Shown here piece after piece: positions 11,036-23,441 of a DNA stretch of 57,288 bases (its first letter is position 1; each line of letters starts with the position of its first letter). Below the pieces are notes generated by a model. The model was not told the origin of the DNA. It searched no databases and saw only the letters and a list, made by a program, of their open reading frames with translations. The DNA comes from Pseudomonadota bacterium. Lineage in GTDB: Bacteria; Pseudomonadota; Gammaproteobacteria; Burkholderiales; JABEVD01. The position numbers and the translations under genes are program-made. The stretch covers positions 1 through 57,288 of the forward strand of contig JAJZRS010000018.1 of assembly GCA_021802545.1 (NCBI GenBank), in the 5' to 3' direction.

Positions 11036-13173
11036 TGACGTTCAGGCAAGATCAGGCACCGATACAGCTGCAGTGCGAAGACATCGATGCATACCTTTCC
11101 GGTGCCGGTGCATTCGATTTCCTGGACTCTGCCGTCGGAATCTTCGACTTGTCATCCCTGCGCTATTCCAATCCTGCTTTTGCGTCCTTCAATCAGTCCA
11201 CCCGCGATGCGCATGAGAATCTCCAGCGATACGCTTCGCTCCTGGATTGCCCAGGCGTGCAAGAATGGCTCTCCGAAGCGCTGCATTCGGGGCAGGTTCA
11301 GGCCAGGTGCCTTCATGCCTATTATTCAGCTCGAATCAAGGTCGAATTGACCCTCTGCCTGAGGCCGCTTTTGGGAGCCAACGGCACCCTTCTCGGCAGC
11401 CTGATGACCATCGGCGAGGAGTCTATTGCCTTTGCCCGGCATCATCTGGCCAGAATGCAGGATACCCATCGAAGCCTGACGGAACGCATCAGGCAGCTTG
11501 ACAGGGAGAATATCAACAACGATCAGCTCGTCAGAATGCTGTTCAGGGATGCGCCTGTGGCGATGTTTCTGCTGAACGACAAGCGCCAGATCGTCCAGAT
11601 CAACCGTTCTGCAGCACACCTCCTGGGCATGGAAGCCAATCAATTGATAGGCAGGACCTGCGACATGTTTTTTGACTGCTTCAATCGTTACGGCAGTTGC
11701 CCGGCGCTTTGCCGTGACAAGATCGAAGGCGACTTGTGCGATTTGCAAGTGCATGGAAGACGCTTGACGACGCTCAGGAGCGCGGCCGTTCTGAAAGTTG
11801 GCGATTCCGACATGATCGTCGAGGCCTTTCTGGATATGACCGAGCAGAAGGCGGCCGAAAATCGTATCGCTTACCTTGCCCATCACGATACCCTGACAGG
11901 GATGCCGAACCGCTTCAGCCTGGAGAACAGACTGGAACAGGCGCTGACGACCTCCAAGCGGAATGCGCAGATGCTCGCCGTGCTGTTTCTCGACTTGGAC
12001 AGATTCAAGACCATCAACGATTCTCTGGGGCATGCGGCGGGAGATGCCTTGCTGATCGAAGTAGGCAACAGGTTGAGGGAATGCATCCGCCAGAGCGATA
12101 TTGCAGCGCGCTTCGGAGGAGACGAATTCGTCATCGTGTTGACCTCCGTGGAGGGCGCAATGGCTGCCGCCCACATCGCCGACGAAATATTGAAAAGTCT
12201 TTGCAAGCCTTACCGGATCGGCAATCAGGTGCTTCGTTCTACGCCCAGCATCGGCATCGCCATTTATCCGAATGACGGAGACGATGTCGGGACGCTCATG
12301 AAAAATGCGGATAATGCGATGTATCATGCGAAGGCCGAAGGGCGCAACAACATCCAGTTTTTCACGGATGCCCTGAACCAGGACGCCATCGAGCGGCTGC
12401 ATCAGGAGGAAGAGCTGAGGCTGGCCATCCAGGACAACCAGTTCGAGCTGCATTACCAGCCTAAGGTGGACAAGACGGGCGCATGCACCGGTTTCGAGGC
12501 GCTTGTCAGATGGCTTCATCCGCGCGAAGGGCTGTATTATCCGGACAGATTCATTCCGCTTGCCGAGGAATGCGGGTTGATCCAGCCGCTTGGCGATTGG
12601 GTGCTCGAAGAAGCCTGTCGGCAGCTCCGCGCGTGGCGCGATGGCGGCCTGAAGGACATTACGGTTGCGGTGAATCTTTCAGCCGATCAGCTGCGCTCGC
12701 AGGAATTTTCAGCAAAAGTGGACCGGGTGCTCTCGAAGTACGGCGTCCCGAGCTCGCAAATCGAGTTCGAAGTCACCGAGTCGGTCGCCATGCGCGATCC
12801 GGAAAAGAGCATCCGCCAGCTCATGGTTCTGCGCAGCCTTGGCATCAAGCTGTCCATTGACGATTTCGGTACGGGTTATTCTTCGCTGAGCTACCTCAAG
12901 CTGCTTCCCATACAATCGCTGAAGCTGGACCGGACTTTCGTCAGGGACATCGAAGTCGACCTGAATGATGTCGCAATCTGCTCGGCCACCATCGCCTTGG
13001 CGCACAATCTGGGCCTCACCGTCATTGCCGAAGGGGTGGAGACGGCCGTTCAGCATGATTTCCTGACCGGCCAAGGATGCGACTGCTTCCAGGGCTACCT
13101 GTTCAGCAAGCCATTGAGCGCAGCCGAGGCGTTCGCCTTCGCCGTAAACTGGAGAAACCCTAGCATGTCATGA
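11035..13173 (+). CDS. PAS-GGDEF-EAL c-di-GMP protein with cysteine-rich PAS domain
   Basis: 712 residues. The N-terminal 160 residues have no clear domain. A PAS domain follows at about 165-270, with cysteines C209, C215, C222 and C226 in a C-x5-C-x6-C-x3-C spacing. The GGDEF domain has an intact GGDEF at 361-365, with the inhibitory RxxD site (RQSD) five residues upstream. The EAL domain has an intact EAL at 488-490 and DDFGTGYSS from 609. Both cyclase and phosphodiesterase motifs look active. There is no membrane segment, so it is probably cytosolic. Its last 14 bases overlap the end of rppH on the other strand. Confidence 0.93.
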   Translation: MTFRQDQAPIQLQCEDIDAYLSGAGAFDFLDSAVGIFDLSSLRYSNPAFASFNQSTRDAHENLQRYASLLDCPGVQEWLSEALHSGQVQARCLHAYYSARIKVELTLCLRPLLGANGTLLGSLMTIGEESIAFARHHLARMQDTHRSLTERIRQLDRENINNDQLVRMLFRDAPVAMFLLNDKRQIVQINRSAAHLLGMEANQLIGRTCDMFFDCFNRYGSCPALCRDKIEGDLCDLQVHGRRLTTLRSAAVLKVGDSDMIVEAFLDMTEQKAAENRIAYLAHHDTLTGMPNRFSLENRLEQALTTSKRNAQMLAVLFLDLDRFKTINDSLGHAAGDALLIEVGNRLRECIRQSDIAARFGGDEFVIVLTSVEGAMAAAHIADEILKSLCKPYRIGNQVLRSTPSIGIAIYPNDGDDVGTLMKNADNAMYHAKAEGRNNIQFFTDALNQDAIERLHQEEELRLAIQDNQFELHYQPKVDKTGACTGFEALVRWLHPREGLYYPDRFIPLAEECGLIQPLGDWVLEEACRQLRAWRDGGLKDITVAVNLSADQLRSQEFSAKVDRVLSKYGVPSSQIEFEVTESVAMRDPEKSIRQLMVLRSLGIKLSIDDFGTGYSSLSYLKLLPIQSLKLDRTFVRDIEVDLNDVAICSATIALAHNLGLTVIAEGVETAVQHDFLTGQGCDCFQGYLFSKPLSAAEAFAFAVNWRNPSMS

Positions 13174-13672
13174 TCCTGGATTCGCCTTCCTGCCTTGGCG
13201 GGATGTGAAGGAATCTCGAGAGCTCCTCCAGGGCGTTCTTGTATACTTCTCGCTTGAATTCGATCACGGAATTCAATGGGACCCAGTAATGGTTCCAGCG
13301 CCATGCGTCAAATTCCGGATGCGCTGAAGAGCGCAGGCAGACATCGCAGTCCCGTCCCACGAGCCTCAACAGGAACCAGATCTGTTTCTGCCCCTTGTAG
13401 CGGTTGCTCCATTCCCGCCTCACCCAGTTCGGCGGCACTTCGTAACGCAGCCATTCCCTGGTCCTTCCAAGTATCTTGACATGATGGGGGGAGAGGCCAA
13501 CTTCCTCCATCAGTTCCCGGTACATGGCTTGTTCTGGCGTCTCTCCGTGCTTGATCCCGCCCTGCGGGAACTGCCATGAATGCTGCTTAATCCGTTTGCC
13601 CCAGAATACTTCATTCTTCGAATTGCAAAGAATGATGCCGACGTTGGGGCGGTATCCATCGCGGTCTATCAT
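13160..13672 (-). CDS. rppH: RNA pyrophosphohydrolase (Nudix)
   Basis: It removes pyrophosphate from the 5' end of mRNAs, starting RNase E decay. The 170 residues carry a full Nudix box at 38-60 ([23 protein letters not shown] without gaps, G-x5-E-x7-REL-x-EE-x-GL) and the RppH N-terminus [22 protein letters not shown] and [13 protein letters not shown] are typical of the family. Divergent from proS across a 133-base gap, an arrangement common in betaproteobacteria. Confidence 0.96.
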   Translation of the reverse strand: MIDRDGYRPNVGIILCNSKNEVFWGKRIKQHSWQFPQGGIKHGETPEQAMYRELMEEVGLSPHHVKILGRTREWLRYEVPPNWVRREWSNRYKGQKQIWFLLRLVGRDCDVCLRSSAHPEFDAWRWNHYWVPLNSVIEFKREVYKNALEELSRFLHIPPRQEGESRIMTC

Positions 13673-13805
13673 GCTCGGCCCCGTTCAATTCTATCAATGC
13701 CACAATTCTTTCATATTTTAGGGCTTAATGAAAGGCTGAAGAACCTTATTCAAAATAGGCTGTTCACGATAAAATAGGCTACTCTTAAAAACATGGACCA
13801 TCGAA

Positions 13806-15503
13806 ATGCGCACCTCAAGATTCTTCATTTCAACACTCAAGGAGGCACCCTCGGAAGCCGAGCTCGTCAGCCACAGACTGATGCTGAGAGCGGGGCTCAT
13901 CAGAAGGCTTGCCAGCGGGCTCTATACCTGGATGCCCATGGGGCTGAAAGTGCTGAGGAAGGTTGAGACCGTGGTGCGCGAGGAAATGGACGCATCGGGG
14001 GCGATCGAGCTCCTGATGCCTGCCGTGCAGCCGGCCGAACTTTGGCAGGAATCCGGAAGATGGGAATTCTACGGCGCGGAGCTCTTGAGGCTCAAGGACA
14101 GGCATCAGCGCGACTTCTGCTTCGGTCCGACCCACGAGGAAGTGATCACGGACGTTGCCAGGCGCGAGGTGAAGAGCTACAAGCAGCTTCCGCTCAATTT
14201 CTACCAGATCCAGACCAAATTCAGGGACGAGATACGGCCGAGATTCGGGGTGATGCGGGCGAGGGAGTTCGTCATGAAGGACGCCTATTCTTTCCATGCC
14301 GACTTCGGGAGCCTCGAGGAGACATACCGCATCATGCATGCAACCTACTGCCGGATTTTCGAGCGGCTGGGACTCAAATTCAGGCCTGTCGCGGCCGACA
14401 CCGGGTCGATAGGCGGAACCGGTTCTCACGAATTCCACGTGCTAGCCGATTCTGGAGAAGACGCGATTGCCTTCTGCCCGGATTCGGACTATGCGGCAAA
14501 CGTCGAGCTTGCCGAAGCCGTTTTCCCTGAAGGAAAAAGGCAGGAAGGGAAAATGGCGTTTTCCAAGATGCCGACCCCTGGCGCCAAGACGATAGAGGAG
14601 GTCTCCGCCTTCATGGGCGTCACTCCCGAGACGCTCGTCAAATCCCTGCTCGTCGTCCAGGATGACCAGCCTCATCTGGTTCTGCTGAGGGGGGACCACC
14701 AGCTCAACGAGATCAAGCTCGGCAAGATCCTGGGAGACTGGCGATTTGCCACCGAAGAGGAAGTCGAGCGCTATATGGGATGCAGGCCTGGATACATCGG
14801 CCCGGTCGGATCGAAGGTTCGGGTGATCGCGGATCGGGCCGTCTCGGTATTGTCCGATTTCGTCTGCGGGGCCAACGAGAATGGCCATCATCTCAAAGGC
14901 GTGAATTTCGGCAGGGACCTGGATGTGCCGAAATTCGAGGATTTCAGGAACGTCGTTGAAGGCGATCCGAGCCCTGACGGGAAGGGAATGCTTGCGATCT
15001 GCAGGGGGATCGAGGTCGGCCACATTTTCCAATTGAGGACGAAATATTCCGAGAAGCTGCAAGCTTCCTTCCTGGACGAATCCGGCAAATCGAAGATCAT
15101 GGAAATGGGTTGCTACGGCATAGGGGTTTCCCGGATCGTCGCGGCTGCGATCGAGCAGAACCATGACGACAAGGGGATCTGCTTTCCCGATGCGATTGCC
15201 CCTTTCAAGGTTGCGATCGTGCCGATCGGCATGAAGAAGAGCGACATCGTGAGGGAAGCGGCCGAATCGCTCTATGCAAAGCTCATGGAAGCTGGAATGG
15301 ACGTGCTGCTGGACGATCGGGACGAGCGGCCGGGCGTCATGTTCGCCGACATGGAGCTCATCGGCATTCCCCACAGGATCGTTGTCGGGGAAAGGGGATT
15401 GAAAGAGGGGCAGGTCGAATATCAGGGAAGGCGGGATGAGGCGGCCAAATCGATTCCCATTCTGGATGCCGTATCCTTCCTCGTGGAATCATGCGCTGCC
15501 TGA
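13806..15503 (+). CDS. proS: prolyl-tRNA synthetase (bacterial type)
   Basis: Class II synthetase charging tRNA-Pro, 565 residues. The start [19 protein letters not shown] is typical. Motif 2 is visible as [17 protein letters not shown], motif 3 as [18 protein letters not shown], and between them lies the YbaK-like editing insertion (about residues 220-390) that identifies the bacterial-type enzyme. The C-terminal anticodon-binding domain follows. The stop overlaps the lytic transglycosylase gene by 13 bases. The upstream gap shows no convincing promoter hexamers. Confidence 0.97.
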   Translation: MRTSRFFISTLKEAPSEAELVSHRLMLRAGLIRRLASGLYTWMPMGLKVLRKVETVVREEMDASGAIELLMPAVQPAELWQESGRWEFYGAELLRLKDRHQRDFCFGPTHEEVITDVARREVKSYKQLPLNFYQIQTKFRDEIRPRFGVMRAREFVMKDAYSFHADFGSLEETYRIMHATYCRIFERLGLKFRPVAADTGSIGGTGSHEFHVLADSGEDAIAFCPDSDYAANVELAEAVFPEGKRQEGKMAFSKMPTPGAKTIEEVSAFMGVTPETLVKSLLVVQDDQPHLVLLRGDHQLNEIKLGKILGDWRFATEEEVERYMGCRPGYIGPVGSKVRVIADRAVSVLSDFVCGANENGHHLKGVNFGRDLDVPKFEDFRNVVEGDPSPDGKGMLAICRGIEVGHIFQLRTKYSEKLQASFLDESGKSKIMEMGCYGIGVSRIVAAAIEQNHDDKGICFPDAIAPFKVAIVPIGMKKSDIVREAAESLYAKLMEAGMDVLLDDRDERPGVMFADMELIGIPHRIVVGERGLKEGQVEYQGRRDEAAKSIPILDAVSFLVESCAA

Positions 15504-16090
15504 CAGGGCTGCTATTTCTCTGGGCCTCCTGCGCTTATGCGGGAGACCAGGCCTATGAAGTGCTCTCGTCCAGCGTCAGGACATTGCTGCAGCAGTCCGT
15601 GAGCGACGCATCGAGTCCGCACATGGTCTTCAATACGCCCGAAGAAGGGATGGCATGGCTGTCCGAAATGTCGAGGCGTCTCAAGCTGCGCATGCCGGAC
15701 GATGGGACCAGGACCGACTTCCTGAAGACCGTCCAGTACGAAGCGAGCCGCGCAGGGCTCGATCCGCAGCTGGTGCTCGCGCTCATCCAGGTCGAGAGCA
15801 ATTTTAGGAAATATGCTGTCTCCAATGCGGGCGCGCGGGGCTACATGCAGGTGATGCCGTTCTGGGTGGGCGAGATCGGCACGAGAGGCCAGGATCTTTT
15901 CCAGCTGCGAACGAACCTCAGGTACGGATGCACCATTTTGCGCTACTACCTGGATGTCGAGCATGGCGACCTGTTCAGGGCGCTGGGAAGATACAACGGC
16001 AGCCTCGGTCGTCCAGACTATCCGCAAAGGGTGTCCAGGGCGTGGCATGGACAATGGGCCTACAGGCAGCGCATTGCGGAGATCAGGTAA
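15491..16090 (+). CDS. soluble lytic murein transglycosylase (SLT domain)
   Basis: Peptidoglycan-cleaving enzyme exported to the periplasm. 199 residues: a signal peptide [17 protein letters not shown], then an SLT goose-lysozyme-like domain from about residue 80. The catalytic glutamate is E102 in ALIQVESNF, followed by [21 protein letters not shown] near the C-terminus completes the family pattern. The start lies inside the proS 3' end, and the stop TAA shares one base with the pirin start, so the three genes form one operon. Confidence 0.93.
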   Translation: MRCLTGLLFLWASCAYAGDQAYEVLSSSVRTLLQQSVSDASSPHMVFNTPEEGMAWLSEMSRRLKLRMPDDGTRTDFLKTVQYEASRAGLDPQLVLALIQVESNFRKYAVSNAGARGYMQVMPFWVGEIGTRGQDLFQLRTNLRYGCTILRYYLDVEHGDLFRALGRYNGSLGRPDYPQRVSRAWHGQWAYRQRIAEIR

Positions 16091-16914
16091 TGGAAAGGAC
16101 GCTCGAAAGAATCGTGTCTGGACTGGAGACAAGCGACGGGGCAGGGGTGAAGCTGACGCGCCTCATCGGCCAGGAGTTGCACGCAAGGCTCGACCCTTTC
16201 CTGATGCTCGATTTCTTCAGGAACATCGATCCTGAAGATTACATCGCGGGCTTTCCCGACCATCCGCATCGCGGGTTCGAGACGGTCACCTACATGCTTG
16301 CCGGAAGGATGCGGCACAGGGACAACAAGGGGAACGAGGGGCTGCTGGAATCCGGTAGCGTGCAATGGATGACTGCGGGGCGCGGGATTGTCCATTCAGA
16401 GATGCCGGAGCAGGAGGACGGACTCATGGAAGGGTTCCAGCTCTGGATCAACCTGCCTTCGACAAGGAAAATGGGCGATCCCTGGTATCGCGACATTCCC
16501 GCATCAGGCTTTCCCGCTTTCACTGCGAATTCGGGTGCGAAAATCAAGGTGATCGCAGGGAAAATCGAGGACGTCGAGGGGGCGATGACAAGGGAGGACA
16601 CTGAACCGATCTATCTCGATGTCGATCTGCCGGAAGGCGCAGATCATTCCGTTTCGATTCCATCGTCCCACAACGCCTTCATCGTCCCCTACCATGGGGA
16701 TATCGAAGTTTCAGGCAAGATCCTGCCCGAGAAGATGCTGGGCATACTTTCGAAGGGAGACGCCGTGAGGCTGAAGGCGGATGCGCCTGCAAGGCTGATT
16801 CTCGTCGCCGGAAAGCCGCTCAAGGAACCTGTCGTCCAGTACGGCCCGTTCGTCATGAACACGCAGGAGGAAATTTTCCAGGCGCTCGCCGACTTCAGGA
16901 GTGGCCACCTCTGA
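16090..16914 (+). CDS. pirin family protein
   Basis: Bicupin of 274 residues. The metal-binding N-terminal cupin is seen in FPDHPHRGFETVTYML (histidines about 57-61) and WMTAGRGIVHSEMP; the C-terminal half is the pirin C domain. Some bacterial pirins have quercetinase activity, others interact with pyruvate dehydrogenase; neither can be told here. The start ATG overlaps the upstream stop by one base. The last 20 bases overlap the end of the convergent GGDEF-EAL gene. Confidence 0.92.
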   Translation: MERTLERIVSGLETSDGAGVKLTRLIGQELHARLDPFLMLDFFRNIDPEDYIAGFPDHPHRGFETVTYMLAGRMRHRDNKGNEGLLESGSVQWMTAGRGIVHSEMPEQEDGLMEGFQLWINLPSTRKMGDPWYRDIPASGFPAFTANSGAKIKVIAGKIEDVEGAMTREDTEPIYLDVDLPEGADHSVSIPSSHNAFIVPYHGDIEVSGKILPEKMLGILSKGDAVRLKADAPARLILVAGKPLKEPVVQYGPFVMNTQEEIFQALADFRSGHL

Positions 16915-19033
16915 ACAGCATGAGCGAGATCTCTTTGCCCGAGAGGGGCTTGGAAATCAGGTAACCCTGGAATTCGTGGCAGCCCTGACCTTCGAGGAAC
17001 TGGAACTGCGCTTCATTCTCGACGCCTTCCGCGACAACGGTCTTCCCCAGGCTTTTTCCGAGCGATATGACGGCTCTTGCGATCTTGGCGACTTCTTCTT
17101 CATGCTCGATTCCCGTGACGAGCGATCTGTCCATCTTGATGATGTCGAGCGGAAACCTTCTCAGGTAGCCCAGCGATGAATAGCCCGTCCCGAAATCGTC
17201 CATGGCGAGCGTGACGCCGAGCGACTTGAGATCGTGCAGGATGCCCAGCGTCTTTTCGCTGTCGCCCATGAAGACGCTTTCGGTGATTTCGAGCTCTATC
17301 GAGAATGACGGCAGGTCGGCAGCTGCCATCTGCCGTTCTATCCGCTTCACAATCTCCTTGTCGAGAAAAAGCCTGGGTGAAAGATTCACCGCGATCTTCA
17401 ATGGGCTGTTCAGCCTCGCATTCCATTTCGAGGTGGCGGCGAACGCCTTCTGCAGCACGACCTCGGTGAGCGGAACGATGAGCCCGGTTTCTTCCGCAAT
17501 CGGAATGAAGCGCTCTGGCGAGACGATTCCCCACTCCGCGCTGGTCCAACGGGCCAATGCTTCCAGCCCGAGAATTCGCCTGCTCGAATCGACTTTCGGC
17601 TGGAAAAAGACGTCGAGTTCGTCCTGCTCGATGGCGATTCTCAGGGCGTTTTCGAGGTTCAGCCGCTCGTCCGCGACCCTGTTGAGTTCGCTGGTGTAGA
17701 ACTGGAAATTGTTTCTCCCCTTGTTCTTCGCGGCATACATCGCCGCATCGGCATGCTTGAGCAGGCTCTGGGCGTCGTTGCCGTCCTGCGGATAGATCGC
17801 TGTGCCCAGGCTTGCCCCGACCTGGAATTCCCGGCCGGACAGCATGATCGGCTTGCCGATTTCGTTCAGCACGCGCTGGAGCAGCGTGACGATGGAGCCT
17901 ATCCTGTAATGATCGTTCAGGACCAGGACGAATTCGTCTCCACCCTGCCTCACCACGGTATCGCTCGATCTCAGGCATTCCTTGAGCCGCGTGGCCACCT
18001 CGACGAGCAGGCTGTCCCCTGCGGCGTGTCCCAGGCTGTCGTTGATGAACTTGAAATTGTCGAGATCGACGAAAACGATGGCCAGGAAATAGCCCAGCCT
18101 GCCTGCCCTTGAAATGCTCTGTTCAAGCATCTTGTGAAGCAGGTTCCGGTTGAGGAGTCCGGTGAGCACATCGTAGTTCGCCTGCCGCTCGAGCAGCGTC
18201 TGATGGAGCTTGCGCTCGGTGATGTCATGGACCGTCCCTTCGTAGCAGACAAGGTCGCCGTTGACGTTGCGCACGACATGGGCATTTTCGGAGATCCATA
18301 TCTTGCTCGCATCCTTCCTGTAGACTTCGGATTCGAAGTTGGCGACTTCTCCGTGAAGCTGCATCTGGTGCCTGAATTCCTGCCGCCTGTTCCCGTCCAC
18401 ATAAAGCTGGCGCCCTATGTCGGACAACGCGCGGATCAGCTCTTCGGGCGAGGAATAACCGTAAATTCTGGCCAAAGCCGGGTTGGCAGCAAGGTAATGT
18501 CCGTCGACAGAGGTCTGGAAGATGCCGATGGACGCGTTCTCGACAAGGTTGCGGTAATAATGCTCCGCATTTTTCAGCGCCTCCATGATTTCCCTGTTCA
18601 TCGTCTCGTCTTCGATGAATCCTTCGAGGACGAGCTCCCCGTTCTCGTCCTGCACGCCGACGCCGCGCTCGTGCACCCATTTCAAGACGCCCGACTTCGT
18701 GAATATCCTGTAGCGAACCGAAAAGCGCGACCCCAACGATATCGCCATCCCGATTTCTTCCCTGACTCTTTCCCGGTCTTCGAAATGGGTGATCGATTCA
18801 TACGAGACGCTTGCGTTGCCGATCAGATCCCGGGGCGCATAGCCCGTGAGGTTGATGCAGCCCTGGCTGACGAAGAGCATGGTCCAGTCTTCGTCGAGTC
18901 TGCAGCGATAGACCATGCCGTCGAGATTGTTCACCAGCGTGTCGAGTATTCGAGACGGGTCGACTGGAAGTTCTGAATTCAGGCTGAGTTTAGTGCGCAT
19001 GTTCAGAAAAGAAATTTCACTGACCCTGGACAT
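16895..19033 (-). CDS. PAS-PAS-GGDEF-EAL c-di-GMP protein
   Basis: 712 residues from the chosen start. Two PAS/PAC units (about 25-145 and 150-275) precede a GGDEF domain (GGDEF at 364-368, RxxD inhibitory site RSSD five residues before it) and an EAL domain (EAL at 491-493, DDFGTGYSS later). All catalytic signatures are intact, so it may both make and break c-di-GMP. No membrane segment is seen. The start is uncertain: ATG at 19033 or at 19000 (MRTKLSL); neither has a strong ribosome site. It is the second such protein within 8 kb, but has no DsrE-like partner. Confidence 0.9.
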   Translation of the reverse strand: MSRVSEISFLNMRTKLSLNSELPVDPSRILDTLVNNLDGMVYRCRLDEDWTMLFVSQGCINLTGYAPRDLIGNASVSYESITHFEDRERVREEIGMAISLGSRFSVRYRIFTKSGVLKWVHERGVGVQDENGELVLEGFIEDETMNREIMEALKNAEHYYRNLVENASIGIFQTSVDGHYLAANPALARIYGYSSPEELIRALSDIGRQLYVDGNRRQEFRHQMQLHGEVANFESEVYRKDASKIWISENAHVVRNVNGDLVCYEGTVHDITERKLHQTLLERQANYDVLTGLLNRNLLHKMLEQSISRAGRLGYFLAIVFVDLDNFKFINDSLGHAAGDSLLVEVATRLKECLRSSDTVVRQGGDEFVLVLNDHYRIGSIVTLLQRVLNEIGKPIMLSGREFQVGASLGTAIYPQDGNDAQSLLKHADAAMYAAKNKGRNNFQFYTSELNRVADERLNLENALRIAIEQDELDVFFQPKVDSSRRILGLEALARWTSAEWGIVSPERFIPIAEETGLIVPLTEVVLQKAFAATSKWNARLNSPLKIAVNLSPRLFLDKEIVKRIERQMAAADLPSFSIELEITESVFMGDSEKTLGILHDLKSLGVTLAMDDFGTGYSSLGYLRRFPLDIIKMDRSLVTGIEHEEEVAKIARAVISLGKSLGKTVVAEGVENEAQFQFLEGQGCHEFQGYLISKPLSGKEISLMLFRGGHS

Positions 19034-19123
19034 GCAAGATATATACCAACAAAATCCGCGCGCTGGCACACTATTTCGGGGTCAATAATGCATCTTTACG
19101 GTGAGAAATGCACCGGAATGGTG

Positions 19124-19558
19124 CTATTTGATGAGGCGCTCGATGTCGATTCTTGATATGCCGCCCGATCTCGCCGCGGCAAGATCCCCTGACGGATTGT
19201 AGAGGAAGTTCGCTGGAAGGCGGGGAAAGTCCCCGATCTGATCGACGATGTCGTCGTTCCCGAGCACGATCGTATAGGGAAGGCGGTTCGCCTTGACAAA
19301 GGCAGAGACCGATTTCGCATTCTTCCAGTTCATGACCACGCCGATGACGACGATGTCCTTGTGCGCATTTTGCAGCGAGACGAGATCTGGGAGCTCGGCT
19401 TTCGAATCGGTATCGGTCATCGAAAAGAAATTGACGAGCACCCATTTTCCTCTGTAGTTCGCAAGCCTGATCGGCTTTCCTGACATGTCGTTGACGAAGA
19501 AATCATCCGCATGGGCGGGAATGGAAATGAACAGCAGGATGAGCAGGATGCGGATCAT
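19124..19558 (-). CDS. TlpA/thioredoxin-fold periplasmic protein lacking the CxxC motif
   Basis: 144 residues: a signal peptide MIRILLILLFISIPAHA, then a TlpA-like fold (DMSGKPIRLANYRGKWVLVNFF, IVVIGVVMNWKN and LPANFLYNPSGDLAAARSGGIS). At the place of the redox pair W-C-x-x-C the sequence reads T-D-T-D-S (residues 48-52), so both cysteines are gone. It therefore cannot act as a disulfide reductase; a binding or chaperone role is possible. It follows yihY on the same strand with 12 bases between, probably one operon. Confidence 0.8.
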   Translation of the reverse strand: MIRILLILLFISIPAHADDFFVNDMSGKPIRLANYRGKWVLVNFFSMTDTDSKAELPDLVSLQNAHKDIVVIGVVMNWKNAKSVSAFVKANRLPYTIVLGNDDIVDQIGDFPRLPANFLYNPSGDLAAARSGGISRIDIERLIK

Positions 19559-19570
19559 GGCCGGATTATA

Positions 19571-20746
19571 TCAGCTTCCATGATTCATGACGTTGAGCGG
19601 GATGTTCAGTGCGCCATCGATTGACTCCAGAAGACGCTTGTCGAGTGATTCCGGAAGAACATCGATCGGATCGAAGACGGTTGCCCTGTAGATGTCGGAG
19701 AGCAGGATGCGGTTCGCATCCTTGCCGAGCATCCAGGCGCCCTCCTGGGTTTCGCTGGCGAGTCCAGATGCCGCGAGCACGGCAAGCAGGGAAGCGATTT
19801 CATCGAAGTGGAGCCCGGTATGTTCACGGAGCGCTTCGATGCGCAACGCACGTCCTTCCTGGTGGGCGGTATGGAGGGATTCGAGCAGTTTTACGGCGTC
19901 GTGGAAATGCTTGCCCGGGAAATTCCGTCCCGGGACTTGGCCGTAAAGGGGCAGGCATGCGGTGATAAGCGCGCCGGAGATCATGATCAGCCAGGAAATA
20001 TAGATCCAGAGCAGGAAGACGGGAATGCTGGCAAAAGCGCCGTAAACCAGCTTGTAGGTGGTGAAATGGGTGATGTACCAGCCAAAGCCGATCTTCATCA
20101 GCTCGAAGGCGATGCCTGCAAGCATTCCGCCCAGAAAGGCATGGCGTTTGGCGACGGGTGCATTCGGGACGATGATGTAGAGCAGGCTCATGGCCGATAC
20201 GGTGAGCAGTGCGGGGAGCGTTTTCAGGAAGAATACGCCATGCAGGGCGACTTCCGACGATCGCCCGAGCAGCCAGGAAGTCATGGACAGGCTCGATCCG
20301 ATGAGGAGCGGCCCGATCGTCAGCATGCCCCAATAGATCAGTATCCTGTGCATCATGCTGCGCTTTCGCGACACCCGCCAGATCGTATTGAAGACATGGT
20401 CGATGGTGAGCATCAGGGTGAGGGCGGTGACGATCAGGAAAACGATGCCGAGGGCAGTGAGCCTGGCCGCATTTTCCGTGAACTGGGTCACGTAAAAGGC
20501 GAGCATCTTCCCTGCGGACTGGGGCACCAGATTGGAGAACAGGAAGAGCTTGACATGAGCCGTCATGGCGGAAAAGACGGGGAATGCAGAGACCAGCGTC
20601 AGGGCGACGGTGACGATGGGCACGATGGCGAACAGCGTCGTGAAGGTCAGGCTGCCAGCCGCCTGGAAGCAGCGTTCCTCTGAGAATCTTCGGGCGACGA
20701 GTTGAACGAAGGCGAGCGGCTTTTCGATATCCATGACGGCATGCAT
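19571..20746 (-). CDS. yihY: YihY/BrkB family inner-membrane protein
   Basis: 391 residues with six predicted membrane helices in the first 280 and a soluble C-terminal tail of about 110 residues with a winged-helix-like look, as in betaproteobacterial members. Family signatures are AAGSLTFTTLFAIVPIVTVAL and FAIVP near the start, and GAFASIPVFLLWIYISWLIMISGA near residue 245. Once annotated as RNase BN, but the family's function is unknown. The ATG at 20746 is chosen for AGGAAG upstream. Only 48 bases separate it from the divergent wrbA start. Confidence 0.9.
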   Translation of the reverse strand: MHAVMDIEKPLAFVQLVARRFSEERCFQAAGSLTFTTLFAIVPIVTVALTLVSAFPVFSAMTAHVKLFLFSNLVPQSAGKMLAFYVTQFTENAARLTALGIVFLIVTALTLMLTIDHVFNTIWRVSRKRSMMHRILIYWGMLTIGPLLIGSSLSMTSWLLGRSSEVALHGVFFLKTLPALLTVSAMSLLYIIVPNAPVAKRHAFLGGMLAGIAFELMKIGFGWYITHFTTYKLVYGAFASIPVFLLWIYISWLIMISGALITACLPLYGQVPGRNFPGKHFHDAVKLLESLHTAHQEGRALRIEALREHTGLHFDEIASLLAVLAASGLASETQEGAWMLGKDANRILLSDIYRATVFDPIDVLPESLDKRLLESIDGALNIPLNVMNHGS

Positions 20747-20749
20747 TGA

Positions 20750-22827
<2,078 letters not shown>

Positions 22828-22922
22828 CGAATTCTCCGGGCTCCTCAAGTCACTGAACTTTATATGACAACCGCAATGAAAGAAAGTTTAAAATAATGTC
22901 ATTTTAATCCAGACGGAAGAAT

Positions 22923-23402
22923 ATGCGAATCTCGATCATCGCGGCCATGGCGGACAACCGCATCATCGGCCGGGACAATACCCTTCCCTGGCACTTGCCG
23001 GAAGACTTGAAGCATTTCAGGAATCTCACCATGGGGCATCACATCCTGATGGGGAGAAAAACCTTCGAGTCGATAGGCAAGCCCTTGCCCGGCAGGGTTT
23101 CTGTCGTCATCTCAAGGAATCCGGAATTTTCCCATCCGGGCGTGTTGCGCGCTTCCTCCATTGAAGAAGCGGCTTCGCTTTGCGGTGATGACGAAGAGAT
23201 CTTTCTGATCGGCGGCGCGGAAATTTACAGACAGGCCATCGGGATCGCTAGAAGGATATATCTGACCGAAATCAAAAAGGAATACACGGGGGATGCGTAT
23301 TTCCCGGAATTCGATCTTGAAACATGGCACGAGGTTTCAAGGGACAGCCATGTCTCGTCTGTCGGGCTTGAATTCGATTTCGTCGTTTACGAAAGAACCT
23401 GA
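22923..23402 (+). CDS. folA: dihydrofolate reductase
   Basis: It reduces dihydrofolate to tetrahydrofolate with NADPH. 159 residues, as in E. coli. Visible are IIAAMADNRIIGRDNTLPWHLPEDLKHF with catalytic D28, the NADPH-binding MGRKTFESIGKPLPGR, and IFLIGGAEIYRQA. Start ATG at 22923 has GGAAGA upstream. Converges with the decarboxylase gene, separated by a strong hairpin. Confidence 0.97.
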   Translation: MRISIIAAMADNRIIGRDNTLPWHLPEDLKHFRNLTMGHHILMGRKTFESIGKPLPGRVSVVISRNPEFSHPGVLRASSIEEAASLCGDDEEIFLIGGAEIYRQAIGIARRIYLTEIKKEYTGDAYFPEFDLETWHEVSRDSHVSSVGLEFDFVVYERT

Positions 23403-23403
23403 T

Positions 23404-23435
23404 CATCGCGCAGCCCGTTTACGGACTGCGCGATG
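23404..23435. terminator. strong hairpin between convergent folA and decarboxylase genes
   Basis: CATCGCGCAG (23404-23413) and CTGCGCGATG (23426-23435) form a perfect 10-bp stem, extended inside the loop by CCG/CGG after one mismatch. It starts one base after the folA stop and ends 6 bases before the decarboxylase stop. Neither strand has a T run, so it may terminate weakly or protect both 3' ends. Confidence 0.5.
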
Positions 23436-23441
23436 CCCGGT

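Noticed and set aside
14442-15374. 310-codon open frame antisense to proS
   Set aside because: Shadow of a well-conserved synthetase; no family, no ribosome site.
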